A DNA stretch of 64,000 nt from Actinophytocola oryzae (GCF_004364325.1 NZ_SOCP01000001.1:744001-808000); one strand, 5' to 3'. Counted from the first letter of the stretch, positions 9,068-18,291 are shown. Made by a program: numbers and translations. Notes: generated by a model not told the origin, from the letters alone.

Positions 9068-9966
9068 CCGATCTCCCCGCGGACCTGCCCGCCGAGTCCA
9101 CCTCGGACGCCACGGTCACCGCCAGGACCCCGTGGCACACGGGCCTTCGCCGGTTCCGGCGCCACCCGCTCGCGCTGGCCAGCGTGGTGTTCCTGCTGCT
9201 GGTGATCGTCGCCGCGGTGTTCGCGAGGCCGATCGCGGGCTTCGACCCCAACGCGATCGACCTGCTGCACGCCCGTGAGGCGCCGTCTGGCACGCACTGG
9301 CTGGGCACCGACCCGACCGGCCGCGACGTGTTCTCCCGCCTCCTGCACGCGGCCAGGGTGTCTCTGGGCGTCGGCCTGGCCGCGGCGGCCCTCGCGGTCA
9401 TCCTCGGGGCGGTGCTCGGCAGCCTCGCGGGCCTGCTGGGGCGCTGGGTGGACGGCGTGGTCATGCGCCTCGCCGACATCTTCATGTCCTTCCCGGTGGT
9501 GATCGTGATCGTCGTGATCGCGGGCATGCTGGGCCCGAGCGTGCCGACGATGATCATCGCGATCGGGGTGTTCCAGTGGCCGGTGTGTGGCCGCATCGTC
9601 CGCGGCGTCACGCTGTCGCTGCGTGAGCAGGAGTACCTGCTGGCAGCGCGGGCGGCGGGTGCCGCATCGGGGTGGCTCATGTTCCGGCACGTCATCCCGG
9701 CCGCGCTGCCGCCGATCAGCGTGGCGGCGACGTTCGCCACCGCGCAGGCGATCGGGCTGGAGGCCACGTTCTCGTTCCTGGGCCTCGGCGTGCAGCCACC
9801 GACGGCCAGCTGGGGCAACATGCTCACCGACGCACAGAGCCTGACCGTCATCGCGGGCCAGCCGTGGCTGTGGCTCTCACCCGGTATCGCGGTCGCACTC
9901 ACCGTGCTGGCCGTCAACTTCATCGGCGACGGCCTCCGCGACGCAGTAGACCCGAGGCAGACATGA
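9064..9966 (+). CDS. Oligopeptide ABC transporter permease (DppC-type)
   Basis: A 300-residue DppC-type permease. A variable N-terminus precedes RFRRHPLALASVVF; the periplasmic segment HWLGTDPTGRDVFSR is diagnostic, and the EAA loop (LAARAAGAASGWLMFRH) contacts the ATPases. The C-terminus has the NFIGDGLRDAVDPR ending typical of the family. It overlaps both neighbours by ATGA junctions, so the five transporter genes are translationally coupled. Confidence 0.9.
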   Translation: MTDLPADLPAESTSDATVTARTPWHTGLRRFRRHPLALASVVFLLLVIVAAVFARPIAGFDPNAIDLLHAREAPSGTHWLGTDPTGRDVFSRLLHAARVSLGVGLAAAALAVILGAVLGSLAGLLGRWVDGVVMRLADIFMSFPVVIVIVVIAGMLGPSVPTMIIAIGVFQWPVCGRIVRGVTLSLREQEYLLAARAAGAASGWLMFRHVIPAALPPISVAATFATAQAIGLEATFSFLGLGVQPPTASWGNMLTDAQSLTVIAGQPWLWLSPGIAVALTVLAVNFIGDGLRDAVDPRQT

Positions 9967-10946
9967 CCGAGCCGTTGTTGAAGATCGACACGCTGCGGGT
10001 GGACTTCCCCACCGAGGACGGCGTCGTACACGCCGTCGATGGCGTGAGCCTGGACGTGTTCCCCGGTGAGATCGTCGCGATCGTGGGGGAGTCGGGGTCC
10101 GGGAAGAGCGTGACGGCCATGTCCGTGCTGCGACTGCTCCGAGAGCCACCCGCGCGGGTGAGTGCGGACGCACTGACCTTCCGGGGCCGTGACCTGCGTG
10201 CGATGTCGCTCGACGACCTGCGGGCCGTGCGTGGCGGCCCGGTCGGCATGATCTTCCAGGACCCGATGACGGCGCTGAACCCGGTGATGACCGTCGGTGA
10301 CCAGATCGTCGAGGCCGTGGTGCTGCACCAGTCCACACGGGACAAGAAGGCCGCGCGAAGCCGGGCGCTCGACCTGCTGGGCCTGGTCGGGGTGCCGGAC
10401 GCCGCACAGCGCCTCAAGCAGTACCCGCACGAGTTCTCCGGCGGCATGCGCCAGCGCGCGATGATCGCGATGGCCATCGCCAACGACCCGGACCTGATCA
10501 TCGCCGACGAGCCGACCACCGCACTCGACGTGACCATCCAGGCGCAGGTGCTCGAGCTGGTCCGCAAGGCACAGCGCGAGACCGGCGCGGCGACCGTCCT
10601 GATCACCCACGACCTGGGTGTGGTCGCCGAGCTGGCCGACCGGGTCGTGGTCATGTACGCGGGCCGGATCGCCGAGACAGCGGGCGTCAGGGAGCTGTTC
10701 GCGTCGCCGAAACACCCCTACACGGTCGGCCTGCTCAAGAGCCTGCCCAGGATGGACTCGCAGGCCGACGAGCTGGACGCCATCCCCGGCAACCCGCCCA
10801 ACATGATCGACCCACCGTCCGGGTGCCCGTTCCACCCGCGTTGCCCGATGGCCCGGGACCGCTGTCGCACCGAACGTCCCGAACCCCGCGAGATCGGGGA
10901 CGGCCGCCGGAGTGCATGTCACTACGCCGAGGAGGTGGGGGTATGA
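9963..10946 (+). CDS. Oligopeptide ABC transporter ATP-binding protein (DppD-type)
   Basis: A 327-residue ATPase. Walker A is GESGSGKS near residue 45, the signature sequence is FSGGMRQRA, Walker B is [13 protein letters not shown] and the switch histidine lies in LITHDLGVV. The C-terminal oligopeptide extension has the cysteine motif [13 protein letters not shown]. It energises import together with the following DppF-type subunit. The start ATG 9963 overlaps the upstream stop. Confidence 0.9.
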   Translation: MTEPLLKIDTLRVDFPTEDGVVHAVDGVSLDVFPGEIVAIVGESGSGKSVTAMSVLRLLREPPARVSADALTFRGRDLRAMSLDDLRAVRGGPVGMIFQDPMTALNPVMTVGDQIVEAVVLHQSTRDKKAARSRALDLLGLVGVPDAAQRLKQYPHEFSGGMRQRAMIAMAIANDPDLIIADEPTTALDVTIQAQVLELVRKAQRETGAATVLITHDLGVVAELADRVVVMYAGRIAETAGVRELFASPKHPYTVGLLKSLPRMDSQADELDAIPGNPPNMIDPPSGCPFHPRCPMARDRCRTERPEPREIGDGRRSACHYAEEVGV

Positions 10947-11932
10947 CGCTCCTCAAGGTCCAGGGCCTGTCCAAGCACTTCCCGATCCGCAAGGGCGTCC
11001 TGCGGCGCACGGTCGGCCAGATCCGGGCCGTCGACGGCGTCGACCTCGAGCTGGCCGCCGGCGAGACGCTGTCGCTGGTGGGGGAGTCGGGCTGTGGCAA
11101 GTCCACCACCGGCAGGCTGCTCGTCCGCCTCCTGGAACCGACGGCCGGGCGCATCGAGTTCGACGGCACCGACCTGTCCACGCTCTCCCAGCGCGAGCTG
11201 CGCCCGAGGCGCCAGGACATCCAGATCATGTTCCAGGACCCCTACGCGTCCCTCAGCCCACGCATGACCGTCCACGACATCATCGCCGAACCCCTGCGCG
11301 TCCAGGGCCGCTACCGCGACGGCGGCGGCGACCGCGTGGCCGAGCTGCTCGACATGGTCGGCCTGCGCCCCGAGCACGCACGCCGCTACGCCCACGAGTT
11401 CTCCGGCGGCCAGCGCCAGCGCGTCGGCCTCGCCAGGGCGCTCGCGCTCGACCCGCGCCTGATCGTGCTCGACGAGCCGGTCAGCGCGCTGGACGTCTCC
11501 GTGCAGGCCCAGGTCATCAACCAGCTCCGCGGCCTCCAGGAACGCCTCGGCCTCGCGTACCTGTTCATCTCGCACAACCTGTCGGTGGTCCGCCACATCT
11601 CCCACCGGGTCGCCGTCATGTACCTCGGCGGCATCGTGGAGACCGGCACCCGGGAGGACATCTTCACCCGGCCGTCCCACCCGTACACACAGGCGCTGCT
11701 CTCGGCGATCCCCGTGCCGGACCCGGTGGGCCGCGACGAGCGGGAGCGGATCACGCTCACCGGCGACGTGCCGAGCCCGAGCAACCCGCCGAGTGGGTGC
11801 CGGTTCCGCACCCGGTGCTGGAAGGCGCAGGATGTCTGCGCGCAGGAGGCACCCGAACTGGCCGACCGGCTCGGCATCGGGCACCCCAGTGCGTGCCACT
11901 TCCCCGAGGTCCTCCCGGTTAGGAGCGTGTGA
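10943..11932 (+). CDS. Oligopeptide ABC transporter ATP-binding protein (DppF-type)
   Basis: A 329-residue ATPase. Walker A is GESGCGKST, the signature FSGGQRQRV, Walker [13 protein letters not shown] and the switch [10 protein letters not shown]. The C-terminal extension carries [13 protein letters not shown]. It completes the five-subunit importer. GGAGG lies a few bases upstream of ATG 10943, and the gene overlaps the IclR regulator start by one base, tying the regulator to the transporter transcript. Confidence 0.9.
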   Translation: MTLLKVQGLSKHFPIRKGVLRRTVGQIRAVDGVDLELAAGETLSLVGESGCGKSTTGRLLVRLLEPTAGRIEFDGTDLSTLSQRELRPRRQDIQIMFQDPYASLSPRMTVHDIIAEPLRVQGRYRDGGGDRVAELLDMVGLRPEHARRYAHEFSGGQRQRVGLARALALDPRLIVLDEPVSALDVSVQAQVINQLRGLQERLGLAYLFISHNLSVVRHISHRVAVMYLGGIVETGTREDIFTRPSHPYTQALLSAIPVPDPVGRDERERITLTGDVPSPSNPPSGCRFRTRCWKAQDVCAQEAPELADRLGIGHPSACHFPEVLPVRSV

Positions 11933-12783
11933 TGGCCCGTACGACCAGACAGGTGTCGGTCGACGACTCGAAACCCGCGTCGGCGAACTACCACGCCAAC
12001 GCCCTCGCTCGCGGTCTCGCGCTGCTGGAGATGCTCGCCGCCGCGTCGGAGCCGTTGACGCTGACCGACTTCAGCGCCTCGACCGCCTTACCGAAGAGCA
12101 CCCTCGTGCGCCTGCTGGCCGTGCTGTCGGAGATGGAGTACGTGGTCCGCGTCGACGAGCGGCCCTCCTACCGGCTCGGGCACAAGGTGCACCGGCTCGC
12201 CGCGTCCTACGTGTCCACCCTGGACCTGACGGTCGTCGCGCAGGAGTACCTCAAGCCCGTGGCCGCGGGCACCGGGCAGACGGCGAACCTCGGCGTGCTC
12301 GACGGCGACCAGGTGCTGCACATCTGCGTCGCGGAACCCGACCGGCCGCTGCGGTTCACCGCCACGCTCGGCTCACGCGACCACACGTACTGCACCGGCC
12401 TCGGCAAGGTGCTGCTGTCCGACCTCACCGACGAGCAGCTCGCGCGCACGGTCCCGGCCGAGCCGTTCGCGTCGTTCACCGAGCACACCATCACCTCGCT
12501 CGAGGAACTGCGCCGCGACCTGCGCAAGACCGCGCGCCGCGGGTTCGCGTTCGACGACAACGAGCGCAGCAGCGGGCTGCGGTGCGTCGCCGTGCCGGTG
12601 CGGGTCGGCGGCGAGTCGCTGGCCGCGCTGTCGGTGTCCGGGCCCGCCGGCGAGTTCGCCACCGCCAAGCAGCACGAGTACGTCGCGATGCTGGACGAGG
12701 TGGCGAAGACGATGGCGGCCGACCCGGACTTCACGACAGCGTTGCGGATCGTGCACCGGTCGCTGCGATCGGCCGGCGCGTGA
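11932..12783 (+). CDS. IclR family transcriptional regulator
   Basis: A 283-residue regulator. The winged-helix domain (about residues 25-85) includes ALARGLALLEML and the recognition region TALPKSTLVRLLAVL. The effector-binding domain (about 100-275) contains CTGLGKVLLS and the RRGFAFDDNE segment typical of IclR proteins. ATG 11932 is preferred over GTG 11929 because AGGAG is better spaced. IclR of E. coli binds a 15-base palindrome of the form TGGAA-N5-TTCCA, and five palindromes of the same layout (TGGAAC-N3-GTTCCA) lie at promoters in this island, so it is the probable local regulator. The ligand is unknown, presumably an intermediate of the pathway. Confidence 0.9.
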   Translation: MARTTRQVSVDDSKPASANYHANALARGLALLEMLAAASEPLTLTDFSASTALPKSTLVRLLAVLSEMEYVVRVDERPSYRLGHKVHRLAASYVSTLDLTVVAQEYLKPVAAGTGQTANLGVLDGDQVLHICVAEPDRPLRFTATLGSRDHTYCTGLGKVLLSDLTDEQLARTVPAEPFASFTEHTITSLEELRRDLRKTARRGFAFDDNERSSGLRCVAVPVRVGGESLAALSVSGPAGEFATAKQHEYVAMLDEVAKTMAADPDFTTALRIVHRSLRSAGA

Positions 12784-12785
12784 GC

Positions 12786-13163
12786 TCACCCCACGTACGC
12801 GATCGCCTCGATCTCGACCCGGACGTCGGGGTGTCCGAAGTCGACGACCACGGTGGTGCGCGCGGGCGGGGCGTCGCCGAACCGGCGCGCGTAGACCTCG
12901 TTGAACGGCGCGAAGAGCGTCGCGTTGGACAGGAACGCGCCGACCTTCACCAGCTGGTCCAGGCGTGCGCCCGCGGCCTCGAGCACCGCCTCGACGTTGT
13001 CCAGCACGCTCTCGACCTCGCGGGTGAAGTCGCCGACGTAGACCTTGTTGTCGGCGTCGGTGGCCACCTGCCCCGACACGTAGACGAAGCCGCCCGCCTT
13101 GGTGGCGTGTGAGAGCGGCACGACCGGCGCGGGGAACCCCGCGGGATGGAATCGTTCGATCAT
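12786..13163 (-). CDS. RidA family enamine/imine deaminase
   Basis: A 125-residue RidA (YjgF/UK114) protein. The conserved substrate-binding arginine lies in PPARTTVVV and the acidic residue in VEIEAIA at the C-terminus. RidA proteins hydrolyse reactive 2-aminoacrylate-type enamines released by PLP enzymes, which fits the aminotransferase and the D-threonine-aldolase-like enzyme in the same island. The start at 13163 shares the tetranucleotide CATG with the start of the divergent deacylase gene. It converges on the IclR gene with a two-base gap. Confidence 0.88.
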   Translation of the reverse strand: MIERFHPAGFPAPVVPLSHATKAGGFVYVSGQVATDADNKVYVGDFTREVESVLDNVEAVLEAAGARLDQLVKVGAFLSNATLFAPFNEVYARRFGDAPPARTTVVVDFGHPDVRVEIEAIAYVG

Positions 13164-14730
13164 GACGACATGGAACCACGTTCCAGGTCTGGCGTTGACC
13201 GGGGGACTGGTCCTGGACGGCACCGGCGCACCCGGCCGGTACGCGACGGTCCTGGTGCGTGACGGCCGGATCGCGTCCGTCGGCGAGGCACTGCCCTCCG
13301 ACGTGCGTCACGTCGACGTGAGCGGGCGGGTCGTCTGCCCCGGCTTCGTCGACATCCACACCCACTCCGACCTGACGCTGCTGTCCGACCCGCGTGCGCT
13401 CAGCAAGGTGCACCAGGGCGTCACCACCGAGGTGGTCGGCAACTGCGGGCTCGGCGTCACCGCCCCGGAGCGGGCCGACCTGCGTGCCGCGGTCAGCTAC
13501 CTGGACCTCGACCCGTCCGTCGCCTGGACGTGGACCGACCTGCCGGGCTATCTCGACACGGTCGCCGAGGCGGGCCCCGGCGTGAACGTCGCCGCGCTCG
13601 TCGGGCACCTCGTGCTGCGTGCCGTGGTCTGCGGGTTCGCCGACCGGCCCGCCACCCCGGCCGAGCTGGACACCATGGGCGGGCTCCTGCGTGACGCGCT
13701 CGACGCCGGCGCGGTCGGCCTGTCCACCGGCCTGGTCTACGCGCCGCTCCCGTTCGCCCGCGAGGACGAGCTGCTCGCCCTCGCCGAGGTCACCGCGGCG
13801 GCGGGGAAGATCTTCACCTGGCACGTCCGCAGCTACGACGACGGCCTGATCGAGTCGGTCACCCAGGCCGTGACGGTGGCTCGCCGCACGGGCTGCCGCA
13901 CGCAGATCTCGCACCTCGCCGCGGTCGGCAGGCGCAACTGGGGTGCCGTGCGCCAGGCGCTGGACCTGGTCGACGCGGCCAACGCCGACGGGTGTTCGGT
14001 CGGCGTGGACATCTACCCGTACCTGCACGGCAACGCGCCGCTGGCCCAGCTGCTACCCGCGTGGGCGCAGGAGGGCGGTCCCACGACGTGGGTGCCGCGC
14101 CTGGCGGACCCCGCCGTCCGTGCGCGGATCCGCGAGGGGTGGCGGAACCGGCCCACCACGTGGGACGAGATCACCATCAGCTGGACAGCGAGGCCCGTGC
14201 CCGCGCTCGGCTCCACCATCGCGGAACTCGCGGGCGGTGGTGACGGCGACGAGGTCGCGCTGGACCTGCTGGCCGAGCTGGGCACCGGCGTGATGATGAC
14301 CGCGGGTGGCCGCAGTGACGACGACCTGCGGACCGTCCTCGCACACCCGAGCGCGGTCGTCGCGTCGGACGGGCAGGCACTCGACCCCGGCGGGGTCACC
14401 GGCGCGGGCGTGCCGCACCCGCGCAGCTACGGCTGCTTCCCGCGTTACCTCACCCGCTACGCCGACGACCTGGCCGACGCGGTCCGCCGCTGCACGTCCG
14501 CACCGGCCGCACGGCTCGGGCTGACCGACCGGGGCGTCCTGCGGGAGGGCGCGCCCGCGGACGTCGTCGTGTTCGACCCGGAACGCCTCGGTGACCGGGC
14601 GACCTTCACCGACCCCCACCGATTCGCCGACGGCATCGACCTGGTGCTGGTGAACGGCGCGGTGACCGTCGAGGGCGGCGAGCACACCGGCACGCGGGCC
14701 GGACACGTACTACGAGGAGCCTCATGCTGA
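13162..14730 (+). CDS. N-acyl-D-amino-acid deacylase family amidohydrolase
   Basis: A 522-residue metal-dependent amidohydrolase of the D-aminoacylase type. Landmarks are GLVLDGTGAP at the N-terminus, the metal pair in FVDIHTHSDLT, the metal-bridging cysteine in VVGNCGLGV, QISHLAAVG, the catalytic aspartate in VVASDGQAL, and the PHPRSYGCFPRYL segment common to this family. It would release the free amino acid from an N-acylated D-amino acid or a related imide. ATG 13162 places the family N-terminus at the expected distance but embeds the TGGAAC palindrome in codons 4-8. The downstream gene overlaps by seven bases. Confidence 0.87.
   Translation: MTTWNHVPGLALTGGLVLDGTGAPGRYATVLVRDGRIASVGEALPSDVRHVDVSGRVVCPGFVDIHTHSDLTLLSDPRALSKVHQGVTTEVVGNCGLGVTAPERADLRAAVSYLDLDPSVAWTWTDLPGYLDTVAEAGPGVNVAALVGHLVLRAVVCGFADRPATPAELDTMGGLLRDALDAGAVGLSTGLVYAPLPFAREDELLALAEVTAAAGKIFTWHVRSYDDGLIESVTQAVTVARRTGCRTQISHLAAVGRRNWGAVRQALDLVDAANADGCSVGVDIYPYLHGNAPLAQLLPAWAQEGGPTTWVPRLADPAVRARIREGWRNRPTTWDEITISWTARPVPALGSTIAELAGGGDGDEVALDLLAELGTGVMMTAGGRSDDDLRTVLAHPSAVVASDGQALDPGGVTGAGVPHPRSYGCFPRYLTRYADDLADAVRRCTSAPAARLGLTDRGVLREGAPADVVVFDPERLGDRATFTDPHRFADGIDLVLVNGAVTVEGGEHTGTRAGHVLRGASC
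13171..13185. promoter_or_regulatory. IclR-type operator, perfect palindrome (site D)
   Basis: TGGAACCACGTTCCA is the most symmetric copy of the motif. It lies eight bases outside the RidA start codon and inside the first codons of the deacylase, so one bound protein could block both directions. Confidence 0.6.
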
Positions 14731-15560
14731 TCGACGTCCACACCCACTGCCACCTGGCCGAGCACTGGGGTTGCGAGTGGCACCGGAACTGGCAGCCGGT
14801 GTACGGCAACTCCTACCCGGACCACACGCCCGCGCAGTACGACGAGGCCATGGCGGCGGCAGGGGTCGACCTCGCGTTCGTGTTCGGCATGCGGGCGACC
14901 CGCGCCGGGGTGATCACGCCCAACGAGTTCGTCGAGAGGTTCTGCGCCGAGACGGCCACGAACACGATCGGCTTCATGGCGCTGGACCTCGGCGACGCGG
15001 ACGTCATGGACCAGCTCGCCGACGGCATCGCCCGGGGACTGCGGGGCATCAAGCTCTATCCGGTGCTCGCGCACTTCGACCCGCGCGACCCGGCTCACGA
15101 CCCGTTCTTCCGCGCCGCCACGGAGGCGGGCCTGATCGTGTTGTGGCACATGGGTGCCACGCCGAGCCCGGAGGGCCGTCTCGACCTGTCCGAGCCGCTG
15201 CTGGTCGACGACGTGGCACGCAGGCACCCGGACCTGCGGCAGATCATCGCGCACCTAGGGCACCCGTGGCAGCGCGAGACGATCGTCGTGCTCCGCAAGA
15301 ACCGCAACGTGTTCGGCGACGTGTCGGCCGCGTGGGCGCGTCCGCTGGACGGGTTCATGGCGCTCGTGCGTGCGCAGGAGTGGGACGTCGTGCCCAAGCT
15401 GCTGTTCGGCTCCGACTATCCGATGTGGACACCCACCGAGGCCGTGGCGGGGCTGCGGGAGCTGGTCGACCTGCGCCCGTCCGGCTATCCCGCGATCAGA
15501 CCGGACACCGTGGACTGGCTGGTGGACGGCGACCCGCGTGCGGCGTTGGGACTGGCCTGA
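14724..15560 (+). CDS. Amidohydrolase family 2 (ACMSD-like) metal-dependent hydrolase
   Basis: A 278-residue TIM-barrel protein of the amidohydrolase-2 group. Metal ligands are seen in MLIDVHTHCHL at the N-terminus, the histidine in LIVLWHMGAT, the histidine in QIIAHLGHPW and the C-terminal aspartate in LLFGSDYPMW. This family includes decarboxylases and sugar lactonases, so it could open a lactone or decarboxylate an intermediate. It overlaps the deacylase by seven bases and shares one base with the next start. The exact substrate cannot be inferred. Confidence 0.8.
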   Translation: MLIDVHTHCHLAEHWGCEWHRNWQPVYGNSYPDHTPAQYDEAMAAAGVDLAFVFGMRATRAGVITPNEFVERFCAETATNTIGFMALDLGDADVMDQLADGIARGLRGIKLYPVLAHFDPRDPAHDPFFRAATEAGLIVLWHMGATPSPEGRLDLSEPLLVDDVARRHPDLRQIIAHLGHPWQRETIVVLRKNRNVFGDVSAAWARPLDGFMALVRAQEWDVVPKLLFGSDYPMWTPTEAVAGLRELVDLRPSGYPAIRPDTVDWLVDGDPRAALGLA

Positions 15561-16648
15561 TGGACCTGCGCGAGCTGGACACCCCGGCACTGCTGGTGGA
15601 CGTCGACCGCCTGGACCGCAACATCGCGGCGATGGCGAAGTCGTTCGCCGGCTCCGAGGTGGCGTTGCGGCCACACGCGAAGACGTCGAAGTGCTGGGAG
15701 GTGGCCCGCAGGCAGCTCGACGCGGGTGCCGTCGGGATGACCTGCTCGACCGCGGCCGAGGTCACCTGGCTGCGTGCGCACGGCGTCACGGATCTGTTGT
15801 GGGCCAACGTTCCCGTGGGGCCCGGCAAGGTCGCGCTCGCCGTGGAGGTGGCCCGACAGGGCGGTCTGACGGTCACGCTCGACTCGGTCGAGGCGGCGCG
15901 TCCACTGTCCACGGCGGCTGCCGAGGCCGGGGTGACCGTGCCGTTCCTGCTCGAGGTGAACACGGGACACGCGCGGTTGGGCGTCGAACCGGACCACGCC
16001 GTCGCGGCTGCCGAGGCGATCACCGCCCTCCCGGGGTTGCGGCTGCGCGGCGTGCTGACCCACGAGGGCCACATCGCCGCCTCTGCCGACCGAACGTCGT
16101 TGGAGGAGGCCGGAACCGCGGCGGGGGAACGGCTCGTGGCGGTGGGTGAGGCACTGCGGCTCGCGGGCCACCCGATCGACGTCGTCTCCGTGGGCTCGAC
16201 ACCCGGGGCCACCTCGGCGCCGTTCGTCGCAGGCGTCACCGAGGCCCGGCCCGGCACCTACGCGTACCACGACGCCAACCAGGTGCGGTTGGGCAGCACC
16301 ACCATCGACCGGTGCGCGCTGACCGTGCTCGCGCGCGTGGTGTCGGTCCAGCGTGACGGCCGGGCGATCATCGACGCGGGTGTCAAGGCGATGAGTTCCG
16401 ACACCATCGCGGTGGCCGGCTCGGTCGGCGTCGCGGTGGACCCGGCCGGCGTACCGCTGCCCGGTGTCACGTTCGCCGAAGCCAACGAGGAACACGGGTT
16501 TCTCTTCCACAGTGGGGGTTTCGCGGTCGGCGACCTCGTCAGGCTGGTGCCCAACCACGCCTGTGGCACCACCAACATGTGGAGCCACGCGTACGCGGTG
16601 CGTCGTACCGAGGTGCTCGCCGAATGGCCGATCGCCGCGCGTTACTAG
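15560..16648 (+). CDS. D-threonine aldolase / D-serine dehydratase-like PLP enzyme
   Basis: A 362-residue fold type III PLP enzyme. The Schiff-base lysine lies in LRPHAKTSK near residue 45. Cofactor-phosphate residues are in VSVGSTPGAT, and the C-terminal metal pair is the His and Cys of VPNHACGTTNMW, as in D-threonine aldolase and DSD1-type D-serine dehydratase. It probably cleaves or dehydrates a D-3-hydroxy amino acid, which would follow deacylation by the upstream enzyme; the dehydration product is the kind of compound RidA clears. The TGATGG junction couples it to the amidohydrolase. Confidence 0.87.
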   Translation: MDLRELDTPALLVDVDRLDRNIAAMAKSFAGSEVALRPHAKTSKCWEVARRQLDAGAVGMTCSTAAEVTWLRAHGVTDLLWANVPVGPGKVALAVEVARQGGLTVTLDSVEAARPLSTAAAEAGVTVPFLLEVNTGHARLGVEPDHAVAAAEAITALPGLRLRGVLTHEGHIAASADRTSLEEAGTAAGERLVAVGEALRLAGHPIDVVSVGSTPGATSAPFVAGVTEARPGTYAYHDANQVRLGSTTIDRCALTVLARVVSVQRDGRAIIDAGVKAMSSDTIAVAGSVGVAVDPAGVPLPGVTFAEANEEHGFLFHSGGFAVGDLVRLVPNHACGTTNMWSHAYAVRRTEVLAEWPIAARY

Positions 16649-16654
16649 CAGCCC

Positions 16655-16683
16655 TTGACATGGAACGGTGTTTCGCGTTCGCT
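16655..16683 (+). promoter_or_regulatory. Promoter with IclR-type operator (site E)
   Basis: TTGACA (16655-16660) is followed directly by TGGAACGGTGTTTCG (16661-16675) and, after a 17-base spacer, TTCGCT as a weak -10. The arrangement copies site A, including the first nine bases of the spacer. Confidence 0.6.
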
Positions 16684-16712
16684 TTTTCGTGTAGCACAAC
16701 GGAAGGCAGACC

Positions 16713-18005
16713 ATGCGTGTTCTCAAGGCCCGCACAGCGACCCCGGCCACCGGCTCCGCCGAGGTGCGCGAGACAGTCGAACGGATCATCGCCGAGGTCC
16801 GCGCGCGGGGCGACGCGGCGGTCCGCGAGTACTCCGAGAAGTTCGACTCGTGGTCCCCGGAGTCCTTCCGGCTGACCGAGGAGGACATCGAGAAGACGGT
16901 GGCCACGCTGCCCGAACAGGTGATCGCCGACATCCGGTTCGCGCAGGGCCAGGTCCGGGAGTTCGCGCTGCGCCAGCGTGAGTCGCTGCGGGACGTCGAG
17001 GTGGAGACCCTGCCCGGCGTCGTGTTGGGACACAGGCACATCCCGGTGGCGGCGGCCGGTGCGTACGTGCCGGGCGGCCGCTACCCGCTGGTCGCCTCCG
17101 CGCACATGACCGTGGTGACCGCGAAGGTCGCCGGCGTGCCGCGGGTCGCCGCGTGCACCCCGCCGATCCGCGGCGAGGTACCCGCCGCGACGGTGGCCGC
17201 GATGCACCTGGCGGGTGCCGACGAGATCTACCTGTTCGGCGGTGTACAGGCGATCGCGGCACTGGCATGCGGCACCGAGACCGTGCCCGCGGTGAACATG
17301 CTGGCTGGCCCGGGCAACGCCTACGTGGCCGAGGCCAAGCGCACGCTGTACGGGGAGGTGGGCATCGACCTGTTCGCCGGCCCGACGGAGATCCTGGTCG
17401 TCGCCGACGGCACGGCCGACCCGTTCACGGTGGCCGTGGACCTGCTGAGCCAGGCCGAACACGGCCCGGACAGCCCGGCGGTGCTCGTCTCGACGTCGGA
17501 GACCCTGGCGCGTGAGGCCATGGCCCACATCGACGCGTTGCTGCCCGGCATGCCGACCCGCGACATGGCGGGCCCGGCCTGGCGGGACTACGGCGAGGTG
17601 GTGGTGGTCGACTCACTGGACGAGGCGTACGCGCTCACCGACGAGTACTCGTTCGAGCACGTGGAGGTCCTCACGGCCAACCCGCGCGAGGCGCTGTCCG
17701 TGCTGCGTGACTACGGCGCCCTGTTCCTCGGTGCGGGTACCTGCGTCTCGTTCGGCGACAAGGTGATCGGCACCAACCACGTCCTGCCGACGCGGGGGGC
17801 GGCCCGCTACACCGGCGGTCTGTGGGTCGGCAAGTACCTGAAGACGGTGACCTACCAGGAGGTCACCGACCCCGCGTCGAGCGCGCTGCTGGGCGAGGTC
17901 TGCGGGCGGGCGGCCCGGGTGGAGCTGTTCGAGGGACATGCCCGCTCCGGTGACGTGCGTGCCCTCGCACCCGGGCAGCGACCGGAGTGGGCGCCCCGGA
18001 CCTAG
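16713..18005 (+). CDS. Histidinol dehydrogenase family NAD-dependent dehydrogenase
   Basis: A 430-residue HisD-fold protein. Visible features include AAAGAYVPGGRYPL, NMLAGPGNAYVAEAKR, the zinc ligands Gln and His in LLSQAEHGPDS, the catalytic Glu-His in EYSFEHVEVL, an Asp in FGDKVIGTNH and a C-terminal His in ELFEGHARSG. All catalytic positions therefore appear intact. Because it is isolated from histidine genes and sits behind the island operator, it is more likely a catabolic alcohol dehydrogenase of the HpsN-like branch that oxidises a primary hydroxyl to a carboxylate. GGAAGG precedes ATG 16713. Confidence 0.82.
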   Translation: MRVLKARTATPATGSAEVRETVERIIAEVRARGDAAVREYSEKFDSWSPESFRLTEEDIEKTVATLPEQVIADIRFAQGQVREFALRQRESLRDVEVETLPGVVLGHRHIPVAAAGAYVPGGRYPLVASAHMTVVTAKVAGVPRVAACTPPIRGEVPAATVAAMHLAGADEIYLFGGVQAIAALACGTETVPAVNMLAGPGNAYVAEAKRTLYGEVGIDLFAGPTEILVVADGTADPFTVAVDLLSQAEHGPDSPAVLVSTSETLAREAMAHIDALLPGMPTRDMAGPAWRDYGEVVVVDSLDEAYALTDEYSFEHVEVLTANPREALSVLRDYGALFLGAGTCVSFGDKVIGTNHVLPTRGAARYTGGLWVGKYLKTVTYQEVTDPASSALLGEVCGRAARVELFEGHARSGDVRALAPGQRPEWAPRT

Positions 18006-18006
18006 C

Positions 18007-18165
18007 TCAGAAGATCGCGATCAGGATGAGGATCACCACGATGGCGACGACGATCCCGATGATCGGGATGCTGCCTGGTGAGCGGCGGTAGTGGCTGCGC
18101 ACCGTCGTGCTGCCGAAGTTGAACAGACCGGGCCTGCTGCGGCGGTGTCGACGTACCCACGGCAT
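18007..18165 (-). CDS. Small membrane protein
   Basis: A 52-residue protein. A basic N-terminal half (RRHRRSR, RSHYRRS) precedes a single C-terminal membrane helix rich in Ile and Val (IIGIVVAIVVILILIAIF). The start at 18165 is set by AGGAG nine bases upstream. The arrangement suggests an N-in single-pass protein. It converges on the HisD-like gene with one base between the stops. No function is recognised. Confidence 0.6.
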   Translation of the reverse strand: MPWVRRHRRSRPGLFNFGSTTVRSHYRRSPGSIPIIGIVVAIVVILILIAIF

Positions 18166-18291
18166 GGTGTTCTCCTGACTCGGCGGGGACTCAGCTGTCA
18201 GGAGAAGTACCCACGAACACCACCCGTCCAAACGTCACGGCGGCGATCGGTACGAAGAGCGGCGCTGCTCACCCGTCCGTCCACTGTGGAG

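Noticed and set aside
16713..18005. Assignment of the HisD-like gene as the histidine biosynthesis enzyme
   Set aside because: No other his genes nearby, and it is preceded by the operator of the catabolic island; catalytic residues alone do not distinguish the two roles.
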